Of a stretch of 64,000 bases of DNA, positions 8,469 to 16,256 are shown in pieces. Each line of letters starts with the position of its first letter. The stretch's first letter is position 1. This stretch comes from Halogranum gelatinilyticum (GTDB lineage: Archaea; Halobacteriota; Halobacteria; Halobacteriales; Haloferacaceae). The notes under the pieces are model-generated. The model searched no databases. It saw nothing but the letters and a program-made list of their open reading frames with translations, and was not told the origin of the DNA. Both the position numbers and the translations under genes were made by a program. The stretch lies in contig NZ_FNHL01000001.1 of NCBI RefSeq assembly GCF_900103715.1, forward strand, positions 539,295-603,294, read 5' to 3'.

Positions 8469-9056
8469 TCAGCGGTAGCCGTCGAGCATACTTTCGACGT
8501 ACTTCGCCACCACGTCGACTTCCAGATGGACCGCGTCGCCGACGGCCTTCTCCGAGAGCGCGGTCAGCTCGTACGTCGTCGGGATGATCGCCACGGTGAA
8601 CGCGTCCTCGCGCTTGTCGGCGACGGTCAGACTGATGCCGTCGAGCGTCACCGATCCCTTGTCGACGACGTACTGGCCGTACGCCTCGGGCAGTGAGAAC
8701 TCGAAGAACCAGTCCTCGCCGACCTGTTCGATCTCGCTGACTTCGACGGTCGTGTCGACGTGGCCCTGCACGATGTGGCCGTCGAACCGCCCCTCGGCCT
8801 TGAGCGCGCGTTCGAGGTTGACCGCGTCGCCGACGCCGACCTCGCCGAGATAGGTCTTCTCGACCGTCTCCGCCGCGAGAAACACTTCGAACCAGTCGTC
8901 GCCGTACTCCTCGACGGTGAGACAGACGCCGCTGACGCTGATCGACTGGCCGTGGTGGAGGTCGTCGAACGTGGTACGGAGTCGGAGGCGACGGCCGCCG
9001 TCGGTGTCGGTCACGTCGACGATCTCGCCGGTCTCCTCGACGATGCCTGTGAACAT
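8469..9056 (-). CDS. ribE: Riboflavin synthase, alpha-chain (bacterial) type
   Basis: A 195-residue protein made of two homologous lumazine-binding barrels. It starts MFTGIVEE, as in nearly all members, with the internal pattern SVSGVCLTV in barrel 1 and LDGISLTV in barrel 2, plus the GHIVQGHVD segment. It dismutates two 6,7-dimethyl-8-ribityllumazine molecules to riboflavin. Haloarchaea carry this bacterial-type enzyme, unlike methanogens with their own RibC type. The flanking genes are unrelated to flavin synthesis. Confidence 0.96.
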   Translation of the reverse strand: MFTGIVEETGEIVDVTDTDGGRRLRLRTTFDDLHHGQSISVSGVCLTVEEYGDDWFEVFLAAETVEKTYLGEVGVGDAVNLERALKAEGRFDGHIVQGHVDTTVEVSEIEQVGEDWFFEFSLPEAYGQYVVDKGSVTLDGISLTVADKREDAFTVAIIPTTYELTALSEKAVGDAVHLEVDVVAKYVESMLDGYR

Positions 9057-9152
9057 ACCTCCGCTTGCAGTCGGCCGCTCAAAGCCGTTGTGTCTCTCAA
9101 TTCTGAACCAGCGACGGGCCAGTGTTTTCTACCCGGCGGCCCCAACGACGGT

Positions 9153-9791
9153 ATGAGCCTCTTCACCCGCGTCCGCACCAGTTTCATCGCCGGTCTCTTG
9201 CTCGTCACCCCGCTCGCGGTGACGGTGTTCGTCCTGCAGTTCGTCTTCACCCGACTGACGGGCATCCTCAATCCGGTCGTCCAGGCGACCGAGCTGACCG
9301 CGTACACGGCCAACATCGAGATCGTCGCCCAACTCTTGGCGGCCGTGCTCATCGCGCTCGTCATCACGACACTCGGCTTCATCGCCTCGTGGAGTCTCGG
9401 CCAACGACTCTTCGGGGGGCTGGAACGCGCGGTCGGTCTCGTCCCGGTCGTCCGGACGGTCTACTTCGGCGTCCGGCAGGTCTCCGAGTCGCTGACGAAG
9501 CGCGACGACCGCTTCGAGAGCGTCGTCCTCGTCGAATACCCCCGCAAGGGCGTCTACCGTATCGGCTTCGTCACCAGCGACGGTCCCCGCAGCGTCGACG
9601 CCGCCGCGGGCACGGAGACGGTCGCGGTCTTCCTCCCGCACAGCCCGAACCCGACCGCTGGCGCGCTCGTCTTGGTCTCGCCCGACCAGCTCTACGAGGT
9701 GGATATGTCCGTTAGCCGCGGGCTGCGGCTCATCGTCACGACCGGCCTGACCGTCGAAGAGGAGGAGCTGCCGGTCGGCGTCGTGCAGTAG
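9153..9791 (+). CDS. DUF502 family membrane protein
   Basis: A 212-residue protein with two strong transmembrane segments (about residues 9-31 and 52-78) and a soluble C-terminal half. The family marks are TRLTGILNP after the first helix, LGQRLFGGLERAVGLVPVVR, and the beta-rich EYPRKGVYRIGFVTSD followed by PTAGALVLVSPDQLYEVDMS. DUF502 proteins are widespread in archaea, bacteria and plants (COV/LCV-type) and may act in membrane trafficking or transport; no reaction is known. The ATG at 9153 starts the conserved region, and the open frame upstream is not family-like. Confidence 0.88.
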   Translation: MSLFTRVRTSFIAGLLLVTPLAVTVFVLQFVFTRLTGILNPVVQATELTAYTANIEIVAQLLAAVLIALVITTLGFIASWSLGQRLFGGLERAVGLVPVVRTVYFGVRQVSESLTKRDDRFESVVLVEYPRKGVYRIGFVTSDGPRSVDAAAGTETVAVFLPHSPNPTAGALVLVSPDQLYEVDMSVSRGLRLIVTTGLTVEEEELPVGVVQ

Positions 9792-9845
9792 CCGAGCCTC
9801 GTCGCCGACGGGCGGCAACGACGACCCTGCGTGGTGGCTCTCCGC

Positions 9846-11714
9846 CTATACGGGCGGCGTCAGTCCCCAGAAGAACCAGATGCCGACCGTCGTCACGACC
9901 GTCAAGAGGAGTTGCAGCGGCGCGCCCACGCGCACGTAGTCGGTGAAGCGGTAGCCGCCGGGACCGTAGACCATCAGGTTCGTCTGGTAGCCGACGGGCG
10001 TCATGAACGCCGTACTGGCCGCGAACGTCACCCCCAGCACGAACGCGAAGGCGTTGGCGTCGATGCGGGCGGCAGTGTCGACGGCGATGGGAAGTAAGAG
10101 AACGACGCTCGCGACGGGCGTGATGACGTTCGCGAGCAGCCCCGTCAGGAGATAGAAGAGCGCGAGCACGACGAGGACGGGCAGGTTCTCCGCGCCGCCG
10201 ACGACGACCTGTGCCAGCAACGCCGCCCCGCCGGTCTCCTGCATCGCGAGACCCAGCGGGATGACGCCCGCGAGCAGGAAGACCACGTTCCAGTTGACCG
10301 CGTCGTAGGCGTCGCTCGGCGAGAGCACGCCCGTCGCGACCATGGCGACGACCCCGCCGAGTGCCGCGATGACGATGGGGACGAGACCGGCGGCCGCGAG
10401 TGCGATGACGCCGAAGACGATGGCCAGCGCGGGCACCGTCGTCGGACTCAACCCCCGTTCGCGCTCGCGCTGGAGCAGCTCTTCGGCCATCTCGCTCGTG
10501 ACGAGGAAGTCGTCGTTCTCCCCGAGATAGTCGGCGGTCTCATCGGTCGTCTGAACGAGCAGCGCGTCACCCTCCGCCAGTTCGAGTCCGCCCAACCCCT
10601 CCCGGACGAGGTCGCCACCCGCCCGCCGGACGGCGAGTACCGTCGCGTCGTACCGTTCGCGTAACCGGGTGCCGCTGATCGTCTCGCCGACCAGCGACGA
10701 CCGCGAGGGGACGACGAGTTCGACGAGCGTCGCCCGCTCGGGGTTGTCGAGTTCGGCGTCCGTCACGCTCGCCCGCGGCAGGATACGGAGGTCGGCGAGG
10801 TCGCAGAACTGCTGGATGGTCTCGGGGCTGCCCCGCACGGTGAGGATGTCGCGGCCCTCGATGGTCCGGTCGCCCTCGGTCGCGATGAAGTGTTGGTCGC
10901 CGCGAACCACGTCGAGGATGTCGACATCGAGGTCGCGGTGGGCATCCTCGATGACGTCGTTCGCGACGGTCCCGACGAGCGGCGACCGTTGGGTGACGAG
11001 CACGCGGGCGAGGAAGGGTTCGACCTCGAAGCGGGCCGTCCGGTCGCCCGGCGGAATCCGCGCCGGGGTGAGCAGTCGGCCGACCGTGAGGAGATAGATT
11101 CCGCCGACGACGAGGACGACCGCGCCGAGTTTGGTGAACTCGAACATCGAGAAGCCGTGCAGGCCGAGTCCGGGATTCTCCCGGCCGAGTTGGACGGCCA
11201 GGTCGCTGGCGACGAGGTTCGTCGCCGTCCCGATGAGCGTCAGCGTCCCGCCGAGCATCGAGGCGTACGAGAGCGGCAGGAGGAGTTTCGACGGCGAGAT
11301 GCCGGCGTCGTCGGCGAGGTCGGTCACCATCGGGATGAAGACCGCGACGACCGGCGTGTTGTTGATGACGCCCGCGATGGGACCGGTTAGCCCGACGACG
11401 GCCGTGAGCAGCCGCGACTCGCTGCCCCGCGTCACACGGGCGACCTCGACCCCGAGTCGCCGGACGATACCGGTCTCCTGGATGCCCTGTGAGAGCACGT
11501 ACATCGCGAGAATCGTCACGGTCGCGGCGTTCGAGAAGCCCGAGAGTCCCTCCTCGGGGCTGATTCCGGTCCACGGACCGAGCACGACGAGCGCGACGAT
11601 GATTCCGATAGCGACGATGTCGGGGGGCAAGAGTTCGGAGACGAAGAGGGCCACCGTGACGAGGATGAGCGCGAAGACGAGAACCGTCCCAGTCGGGAGC
11701 CCGAAGACGACCAT
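9846..11714 (-). CDS. SLC13-family permease with two TrkA-C domains
   Basis: A 622-residue secondary transporter of the divalent anion:Na+ symporter type (DASS/CitMHS). Roughly ten or more transmembrane helices are split by a cytoplasmic block of two RCK_C/TrkA-C regulatory domains at about residues 225-300 and 320-395. The conserved GVINNTPVVAVFIP and GTATNLVAS in the first half, and PVASVVLLLP and MTPVGYQTNLMVYGPG in the second, are the twin substrate/Na+ sites of this family. The substrate (sulfate, dicarboxylate, other) cannot be told. It is convergent with the DUF502 gene. Confidence 0.92.
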   Translation of the reverse strand: MVVFGLPTGTVLVFALILVTVALFVSELLPPDIVAIGIIVALVVLGPWTGISPEEGLSGFSNAATVTILAMYVLSQGIQETGIVRRLGVEVARVTRGSESRLLTAVVGLTGPIAGVINNTPVVAVFIPMVTDLADDAGISPSKLLLPLSYASMLGGTLTLIGTATNLVASDLAVQLGRENPGLGLHGFSMFEFTKLGAVVLVVGGIYLLTVGRLLTPARIPPGDRTARFEVEPFLARVLVTQRSPLVGTVANDVIEDAHRDLDVDILDVVRGDQHFIATEGDRTIEGRDILTVRGSPETIQQFCDLADLRILPRASVTDAELDNPERATLVELVVPSRSSLVGETISGTRLRERYDATVLAVRRAGGDLVREGLGGLELAEGDALLVQTTDETADYLGENDDFLVTSEMAEELLQRERERGLSPTTVPALAIVFGVIALAAAGLVPIVIAALGGVVAMVATGVLSPSDAYDAVNWNVVFLLAGVIPLGLAMQETGGAALLAQVVVGGAENLPVLVVLALFYLLTGLLANVITPVASVVLLLPIAVDTAARIDANAFAFVLGVTFAASTAFMTPVGYQTNLMVYGPGGYRFTDYVRVGAPLQLLLTVVTTVGIWFFWGLTPPV

Positions 11715-11804
11715 ACCGCCCAGAGAACACGCGACGGCTTAGTGATTCGTGTGCATCACGTGTGTCGACTCCGCCGACCGATGTCGGCTGGCCGACTCGC
11801 GGGG

Positions 11805-11812
11805 CTTAAATC
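11805..11812 (+). promoter_or_regulatory. TATA element deciding the start of the next gene
   Basis: The cttaaatc word is centred about 27 bp before the ATG at 11835. Because leaderless transcripts are common in haloarchaea, it favours 11835 over the in-frame ATG at 11847. Confidence 0.4.
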
Positions 11813-11834
11813 CCGAAGCCGAGTAGCCCTGCCC

Positions 11835-12116
11835 ATGCGAGCGACGATGGGTCTCATGGACATGGTCGGCTTGGCGGCTTCGCTCGTCTTCGCCATTCCG
11901 GTCGGTATCTTCGGCATCAACCGTCTCATCGAGGGCCAACATCTCCTCGGCGGCGGCCTCGTCGTGGTCGCCGTCTTGATGGTTCTTCTCCCGCAACGGC
12001 TGACGACCCCGATGGACATCCCGGGCAAGCTCGCGGAGAAAGCGGTCGGCAAGACGGTGAAGATGCCGGACGAAGACGACGAGCAGAAAGAGACCCGCGA
12101 GACGAACGACGACTGA
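11835..12116 (+). CDS. Small membrane protein of unknown function
   Basis: A 93-residue protein with two hydrophobic helices (GLAASLVFAIPVGIFGI and LGGGLVVVAVLMVLL) and a charged, acidic C-terminal tail. It looks like one of the short conserved haloarchaeal DUF75xx-type membrane proteins; I cannot assign a function. The start at 11835 is supported by the TATA element; an ATG four codons later is possible. It is convergent with the M24-like gene. Confidence 0.7.
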   Translation: MRATMGLMDMVGLAASLVFAIPVGIFGINRLIEGQHLLGGGLVVVAVLMVLLPQRLTTPMDIPGKLAEKAVGKTVKMPDEDDEQKETRETNDD

Positions 12117-12121
12117 CCCGC

Positions 12122-13237
12122 TCAGGGCGACAGCGACGTCGACGCGTCGACGAGCAGTTCACAGCCTTCCTCGGTGACGACCGCGAGATCCGCGAGCGCG
12201 ACGCGTCCCTTCTCGTCGACGGCACACGGTTTGACCGCGACGACGGTCCCCACTGCAGCCTCGTCGGCCAGCGACGGCTCCTCCCGCCGCGACAGGCCGA
12301 CCCCGTGGACGCGGTCGCCCTCCGGCGCGCCGAGACCGAAGGAGCCAGCCTCGGCGACGGTCTCGGAGTGGACCCACCGGAGCGCGGCACCCGGTTCGAG
12401 TTCGCCCAGCGCGACCCGGCGTGCGGCCTCGACGCCGACGTGCGCCCGGCGTTCCCAGCCGCCGTCGCTGTCGACGACGACCGTCCGGGTGAGCAGGCCG
12501 TAGTAGCCGTCGGCTCCCCGCGGTTCGACCGTCACCACGATAGGGTCACTCGCCGGGAGTCCGCCGGCCTCGCCCCCGTTGGCGACCCGTATCCGCGTCC
12601 CGCTCACGTCGACGACGCCCTCCGCCACGAGCGTCGCGTTCACCTGTCGGCGGAGCCGTTCGGCCGACAGCGGGGCGTCTTTCCAGTGGAGGACGCCGTC
12701 CTCGACGGTCGCCGCCGAGAGTATCGTGCGCGCTCGCTGCATCCCTCGGACAGCGGCACGTTGGACGGCTCGGAGCCGGTCGCGCTCCCAGTCAGACTTG
12801 ACAGCCCGCGCCTCGCCGACGACGGGCGTCGATTCGAGACCGTAGCCCGCCTGTTCGAGGTAGACTGCCGCGTCGTGTGGGAGATGCCGCGGAACGAGGA
12901 CGGTGGCGTCGTCCGCGCGTCCGTCGAGGCGGTCGGTGAGGCAGTCGACGACGCGGCTTCCCATCGGGTCGCTCGCCTGCGACTCCTCGATACGGCCAGA
13001 GAACGCCGCGGCTGCGTCGTCGTCCGTGTCGAGTTCCGGCGGCGCGAGGAGCGTCGCCTCGCCGTCGGCGTAGACGAAGCCGTACTCGTGTGGCGTCTCG
13101 GACAGGCGCGTCAGATAGCGCAGGTCGGCGTCCGTCGCGTCGCCGACGTGGACGAACGCGTCGGCGTCGGCCGCGTCGAGCGCGGCGGCCAGCCGGTCGA
13201 CGCGTGCGCCGTCGTCGGGGTCCGGTTCGGGAGCCAT
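12122..13237 (-). CDS. M24-like protein, probably catalytically inactive
   Basis: A 371-residue protein with the creatinase/prolidase layout: an N-terminal domain (to about 150), then the pita-bread M24 domain. The VKSDWERDRLRAVQRA helix and HGVGLSRREEP (residues 311-321) are recognisable. However, the metal ligands look lost: the first Asp pair region reads VTVEPRGADGYYGLLTRT, and the usual xxxEPG is VKPCAV (residues 335-340). It begins 7 bp after the helicase stop, so the two should be cotranscribed. Family usual activity is removal of N-terminal Xaa-Pro; here a binding role is more likely (inference). Confidence 0.85.
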   Translation of the reverse strand: MAPEPDPDDGARVDRLAAALDAADADAFVHVGDATDADLRYLTRLSETPHEYGFVYADGEATLLAPPELDTDDDAAAAFSGRIEESQASDPMGSRVVDCLTDRLDGRADDATVLVPRHLPHDAAVYLEQAGYGLESTPVVGEARAVKSDWERDRLRAVQRAAVRGMQRARTILSAATVEDGVLHWKDAPLSAERLRRQVNATLVAEGVVDVSGTRIRVANGGEAGGLPASDPIVVTVEPRGADGYYGLLTRTVVVDSDGGWERRAHVGVEAARRVALGELEPGAALRWVHSETVAEAGSFGLGAPEGDRVHGVGLSRREEPSLADEAAVGTVVAVKPCAVDEKGRVALADLAVVTEEGCELLVDASTSLSP

Positions 13238-13244
13238 CGGCCGC

Positions 13245-15086
13245 TCAGGGTTCGGGTTCGGGGGCGACCGGCTCCTGGGCCTCCTCCAGCATCTCGTCGA
13301 GCGGCGTGTCGCGGAGTTCGTTGTGCAGCAGGACGCTGACGGGGAGCGTCGGCGCGCCGTCGACGAGGTTCTCCAGCAGGACGAGCCGTTCGCGGGCACG
13401 CGACATCCCGACGTAGAAGACACGGCGTTCGTTGTCGGTCAGGATGGGGACCGGGCTGGTGGACTTCGTGAACTCCTCGACGCCGTCGACGTCCTCGTCC
13501 TCGACGGTAGCCGCCATCTGCTCGACGACCTTCTCGGTCAGGTCGGTGGCGACGAAGACGTGGTCGGCCTCGCGACCCTTCGCGGAGTGGATGGTGCCGA
13601 GGCGGACGCGACTCGGGTCCATGTTCTTGTAGTCGCCCGCGAAGTAGGCCTTGATCGTCTTGCGCTGGAAGCTCGTGACCTTCCGCACCATGTCGGAGGC
13701 GGAGTCACTGTCCGGCGCGAACGGCGCGAAGTTCTTGATCTCGTCGGGGGTGAGTTCGATCTCGGTCAGGTCGTCGACGTCGGCCTCCTCCTCGTATTCG
13801 TCGATGAGGTCGTAGAGGTCGTCGCGCTCGTTCGTTCCGAACGCCGAGTCCTGCAGCATATCGGCGAGCCGTCGGGCCTGCAGCCCGTCGACGTTCTCGC
13901 CGCGCTCCATCCGCTCGACGGCGCGGACGTACTGGGTCAGCCGGTCGGTCCACATCCGCTGGTCGGTCAGCGTCTTGAACGGGATGCCCTCGCCGATGAA
14001 CTCGTCCATGAACTGGAACATCTGGTACCGTGCCCGGAACAGGACCATGATGCTCCCGTCGGTCTGCTGGACGGTGTAGCGGACGTTGCGCACGAGGTCG
14101 AGCATCGACGGGCTGTTGACGCCCTCGACGGTCCCGCCCTCCTTGCGCGGCTTGAGGTCCTTCTCCTGTCGCTTCGTGATGTGCCGAATCTCGCGGTTGA
14201 CGACGTTGAGGACGTTCGACGGCAGTCGGTAGGAGTTCGGGAGGACGACGTCCTCGTCGCGCTCGGCCTCGAGCAGGAGCGCGGGGTCCGCACCCTGCCA
14301 CGCGTAGACGACCTGGTCGTCGTCGCCGGCGATGAGGACGCCCTTCATGTGGGGCTTCCACTCCTCGTAGACGTCGTACTGCAGGGAGGTGATGTCCTGG
14401 AACTCGTCGATGACGAGGTAGTCGACGTTCGGCAAGAGAGACCGCTGCTTCACGCGGACGAGCATGTCGGCGAAGCCGACGAGGTCGTTCTCGCCCTTGT
14501 AGGCGCGCCAGCCGCGGATGGCCTCGGGGATGTCGACGCGCTCGTCCGAACTCGGCCACGTCGGCGTGTACTTGTTGCCCTCCTGGGCGTTGGGGTCGAT
14601 CTCGGGGGGGAGTCGCACCTCTTCGACGTCCCACTGGAAGGGGACGTCGTACCAATCGGCGACGTCGCGGCGGGTCCGCTGGAGCCACTGGCTCGTGGCG
14701 ATGATCTTGTTGCCGAGCGTCGTCGACCGCGAGGTCCGGCGGCCGCCGCCGTACTCGTCTTCGAACTCCAGCCCGAAGTCCTCACAGAACTCCTTCTTGT
14801 GTTTCTCGCCGACGACGTCGCCGCGCGAGAGGTTGAGCAGTTCGTAGGCCTTCGCGTGCATGGTGCAGACGTTGCCCTGGAGTGCTCGCGGGGAGACGTC
14901 GAGCCGTTCGGCCAGCCGTTCGCGGATCTCTGCGGCCGCCGCCCGAGTGTAGGAGACGACGAGGATGTCGCGGAAGTCGGTGTCGTCATCCTCGAGGATC
15001 TCCTCGACGCGGTCGAGCAGCGCGGTCGTTTTCCCGCTCCCCGGGCCACCGAACAGCCGGGTGATGTGGGAGTCCGAATCGCTCAT
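13245..15086 (-). CDS. UvrD/Rep-type SF1 DNA helicase
   Basis: A 613-residue superfamily 1A helicase. Motifs in order: GGPGSGKT (Walker A, residues 13-20), YTRAAAAEI (Ia), DEFQD (motif II, 227-231), GDDDQVVYAWQGA (III), NSYRLP (IV), HSAKGREADHV (V), and VYVGMSRARERL (VI, as FYVGMSRARERL). A short linker replaces large 2B insertions. These enzymes unwind DNA 3'-5' in repair and replication restart. The haloarchaeal form is shorter than bacterial UvrD (about 720). It is followed by the M24-like gene at 7 bp. Confidence 0.95.
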   Translation of the reverse strand: MSDSDSHITRLFGGPGSGKTTALLDRVEEILEDDDTDFRDILVVSYTRAAAAEIRERLAERLDVSPRALQGNVCTMHAKAYELLNLSRGDVVGEKHKKEFCEDFGLEFEDEYGGGRRTSRSTTLGNKIIATSQWLQRTRRDVADWYDVPFQWDVEEVRLPPEIDPNAQEGNKYTPTWPSSDERVDIPEAIRGWRAYKGENDLVGFADMLVRVKQRSLLPNVDYLVIDEFQDITSLQYDVYEEWKPHMKGVLIAGDDDQVVYAWQGADPALLLEAERDEDVVLPNSYRLPSNVLNVVNREIRHITKRQEKDLKPRKEGGTVEGVNSPSMLDLVRNVRYTVQQTDGSIMVLFRARYQMFQFMDEFIGEGIPFKTLTDQRMWTDRLTQYVRAVERMERGENVDGLQARRLADMLQDSAFGTNERDDLYDLIDEYEEEADVDDLTEIELTPDEIKNFAPFAPDSDSASDMVRKVTSFQRKTIKAYFAGDYKNMDPSRVRLGTIHSAKGREADHVFVATDLTEKVVEQMAATVEDEDVDGVEEFTKSTSPVPILTDNERRVFYVGMSRARERLVLLENLVDGAPTLPVSVLLHNELRDTPLDEMLEEAQEPVAPEPEP

Positions 15087-15183
15087 TGTCCACGCTCACG
15101 CCCCGCCGCTTGATAAACAGCATGGCTTGCGCTCGGGGGGAGAACGTGAAAGAAAAACCGAAGGTTGGAGGGCGATACAGCGA

Positions 15184-15342
15184 CTACGTGCGTCTGGTCG
15201 AACGTGCCTCGCGGACCGACCCACCGTCGCGGATCATGTCCTCACAGCGAGGACAGACGCGTGGGTTCTCGAGCCCGCCGGGGGCGAAGACGCGGACGTA
15301 GTCCGTCGTGACGAAGGAACCGCAGTTCTCACACTCGGGCAT
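15184..15342 (-). CDS. Small zinc-finger protein with two CxxC knuckles
   Basis: A 52-residue protein with CENC near the N-terminus and CPRC about 23 residues later, forming one four-cysteine zinc site around a DYVRVFAPGG strand. It resembles the small haloarchaeal DUF7563-type proteins. The ATG at 15342 lies just before the first knuckle; the longer open frame upstream is not protein-like. Tiny zinc-finger proteins are abundant in haloarchaea and some are linked to stress or motility, but the role of this one is unknown. Confidence 0.8.
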   Translation of the reverse strand: MPECENCGSFVTTDYVRVFAPGGLENPRVCPRCEDMIRDGGSVREARSTRRT

Positions 15343-15422
15343 ATTTCTTCCAGTAGAAGTTGGGAAATTATCACACATAATTCTACCGGAACGTTCGACA
15401 GAAATCGGTCGTCCGTGCGGCC

Positions 15423-15605
15423 TTACGCCTCCGGGTGCCACCCACAGACCGAGCACTCTGTGGCGGCGTCGTCGTGGATTCCGCCACAGTCGGGACACTG
15501 TTTCTTGTTATACGACTGGTCCCATCGTTGCGGTGTCGTCACGTGACCGCGGTCTGAGAGGAACTCGTCGAACAGCTCGTCCGTGTCGGTCGGTGCTGAG
15601 GCCAT
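15423..15605 (-). CDS. HVO_0416-type zinc-finger protein
   Basis: A 60-residue protein. The N-terminal half (ELFDEFLSDRGH, then RWDQSYNKKQC) and the pair CPDCGG / CSVCGW match the family named after Haloferax HVO_0416. The four cysteines bind one zinc ion (family knowledge). Start at 15605 because the family begins MASAP. It precedes the other zinc-finger gene on the same strand by 80 bp, but a separate promoter for the second gene is likely. A perfect palindrome lies just upstream. Confidence 0.88.
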   Translation of the reverse strand: MASAPTDTDELFDEFLSDRGHVTTPQRWDQSYNKKQCPDCGGIHDDAATECSVCGWHPEA

Positions 15606-15613
15606 ACACGACA

Positions 15614-15628
15614 TGGTATGGCATACCA
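15614..15628. promoter_or_regulatory. Palindrome in the zinc-finger gene promoter
   Basis: Perfect inverted repeat TGGTATG-G-CATACCA, 9-23 bp upstream of the HVO_0416-type start. If that transcript is leaderless, the palindrome lies between the TATA region and the start site, a classic repressor position in archaea. The binding protein is unknown. Confidence 0.4.
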
Positions 15629-15743
15629 CTACTTCAATCTGATGGGTCGACAGGCCGAACAGTCTGATTCGCCGATACCCGACGGCTCGGCCGACCTAGA
15701 CAGCCATTACCGATGACGGCCTCTGTCCAGTGGGGGAGCGACC

Positions 15744-16190
15744 ATGCGCGACACCGAGTACACCTACACCACCGGGATGGACGACGACGAACTGGCACGA
15801 CGGCTCCGAACGGACGTCACGGGCGTTCTCTCGCTCGTCGACGGCGACGAGGCGGTCGGCTTTCCGGTCGCTCACTACTACGACGGCGAGACGCTGTATC
15901 TGCGGCTCTGTGAACGGCCGGGCAGCGACAAGTCCCGGCTCGTCGGCGCGACACGACGGGCGAGTTTCGTCCTCACGGGCGGCGACGACGAGACGGCCTG
16001 GAGTGTCGTCGTCCGTGGCCCGCTGGCCGCCGTCGACGGAGACGAGTTCGACGACGCGACGCTCAACCGCTGGTTCGCGCCCGTCCGCCTGTTCGACGAG
16101 GCCGTCGAGGACGTCCGGCCCGTCGTCTACCGGCTGACGGTCGACGATATCGGCGGCCGACGGGTGTGCGGCCCGGTTAGCGTTGCGTAG
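15744..16190 (+). CDS. Pyridoxamine 5'-phosphate oxidase-like flavin-binding protein
   Basis: A 148-residue split-barrel protein of the PNPOx-like / Nim group. The pattern GVLSLVDGDEAVGFPVAHYYDGETLYLRL near residues 26-55 is the flavin-barrel start, and WSVVVRGPLAAVD is the second conserved strand. Haloarchaeal members of this group bind FMN, F420 or haem; the cofactor cannot be decided here. It probably is not a true vitamin B6 enzyme. It stands alone, convergent with the M32 peptidase gene. Confidence 0.85.
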   Translation: MRDTEYTYTTGMDDDELARRLRTDVTGVLSLVDGDEAVGFPVAHYYDGETLYLRLCERPGSDKSRLVGATRRASFVLTGGDDETAWSVVVRGPLAAVDGDEFDDATLNRWFAPVRLFDEAVEDVRPVVYRLTVDDIGGRRVCGPVSVA

Positions 16191-16256
16191 GGGAGAAATG
16201 AAGAGAAGAGAAAAGGGGTTCGCAGCGACGGTTCGTGACCCTCGTGATCCGTCGGC

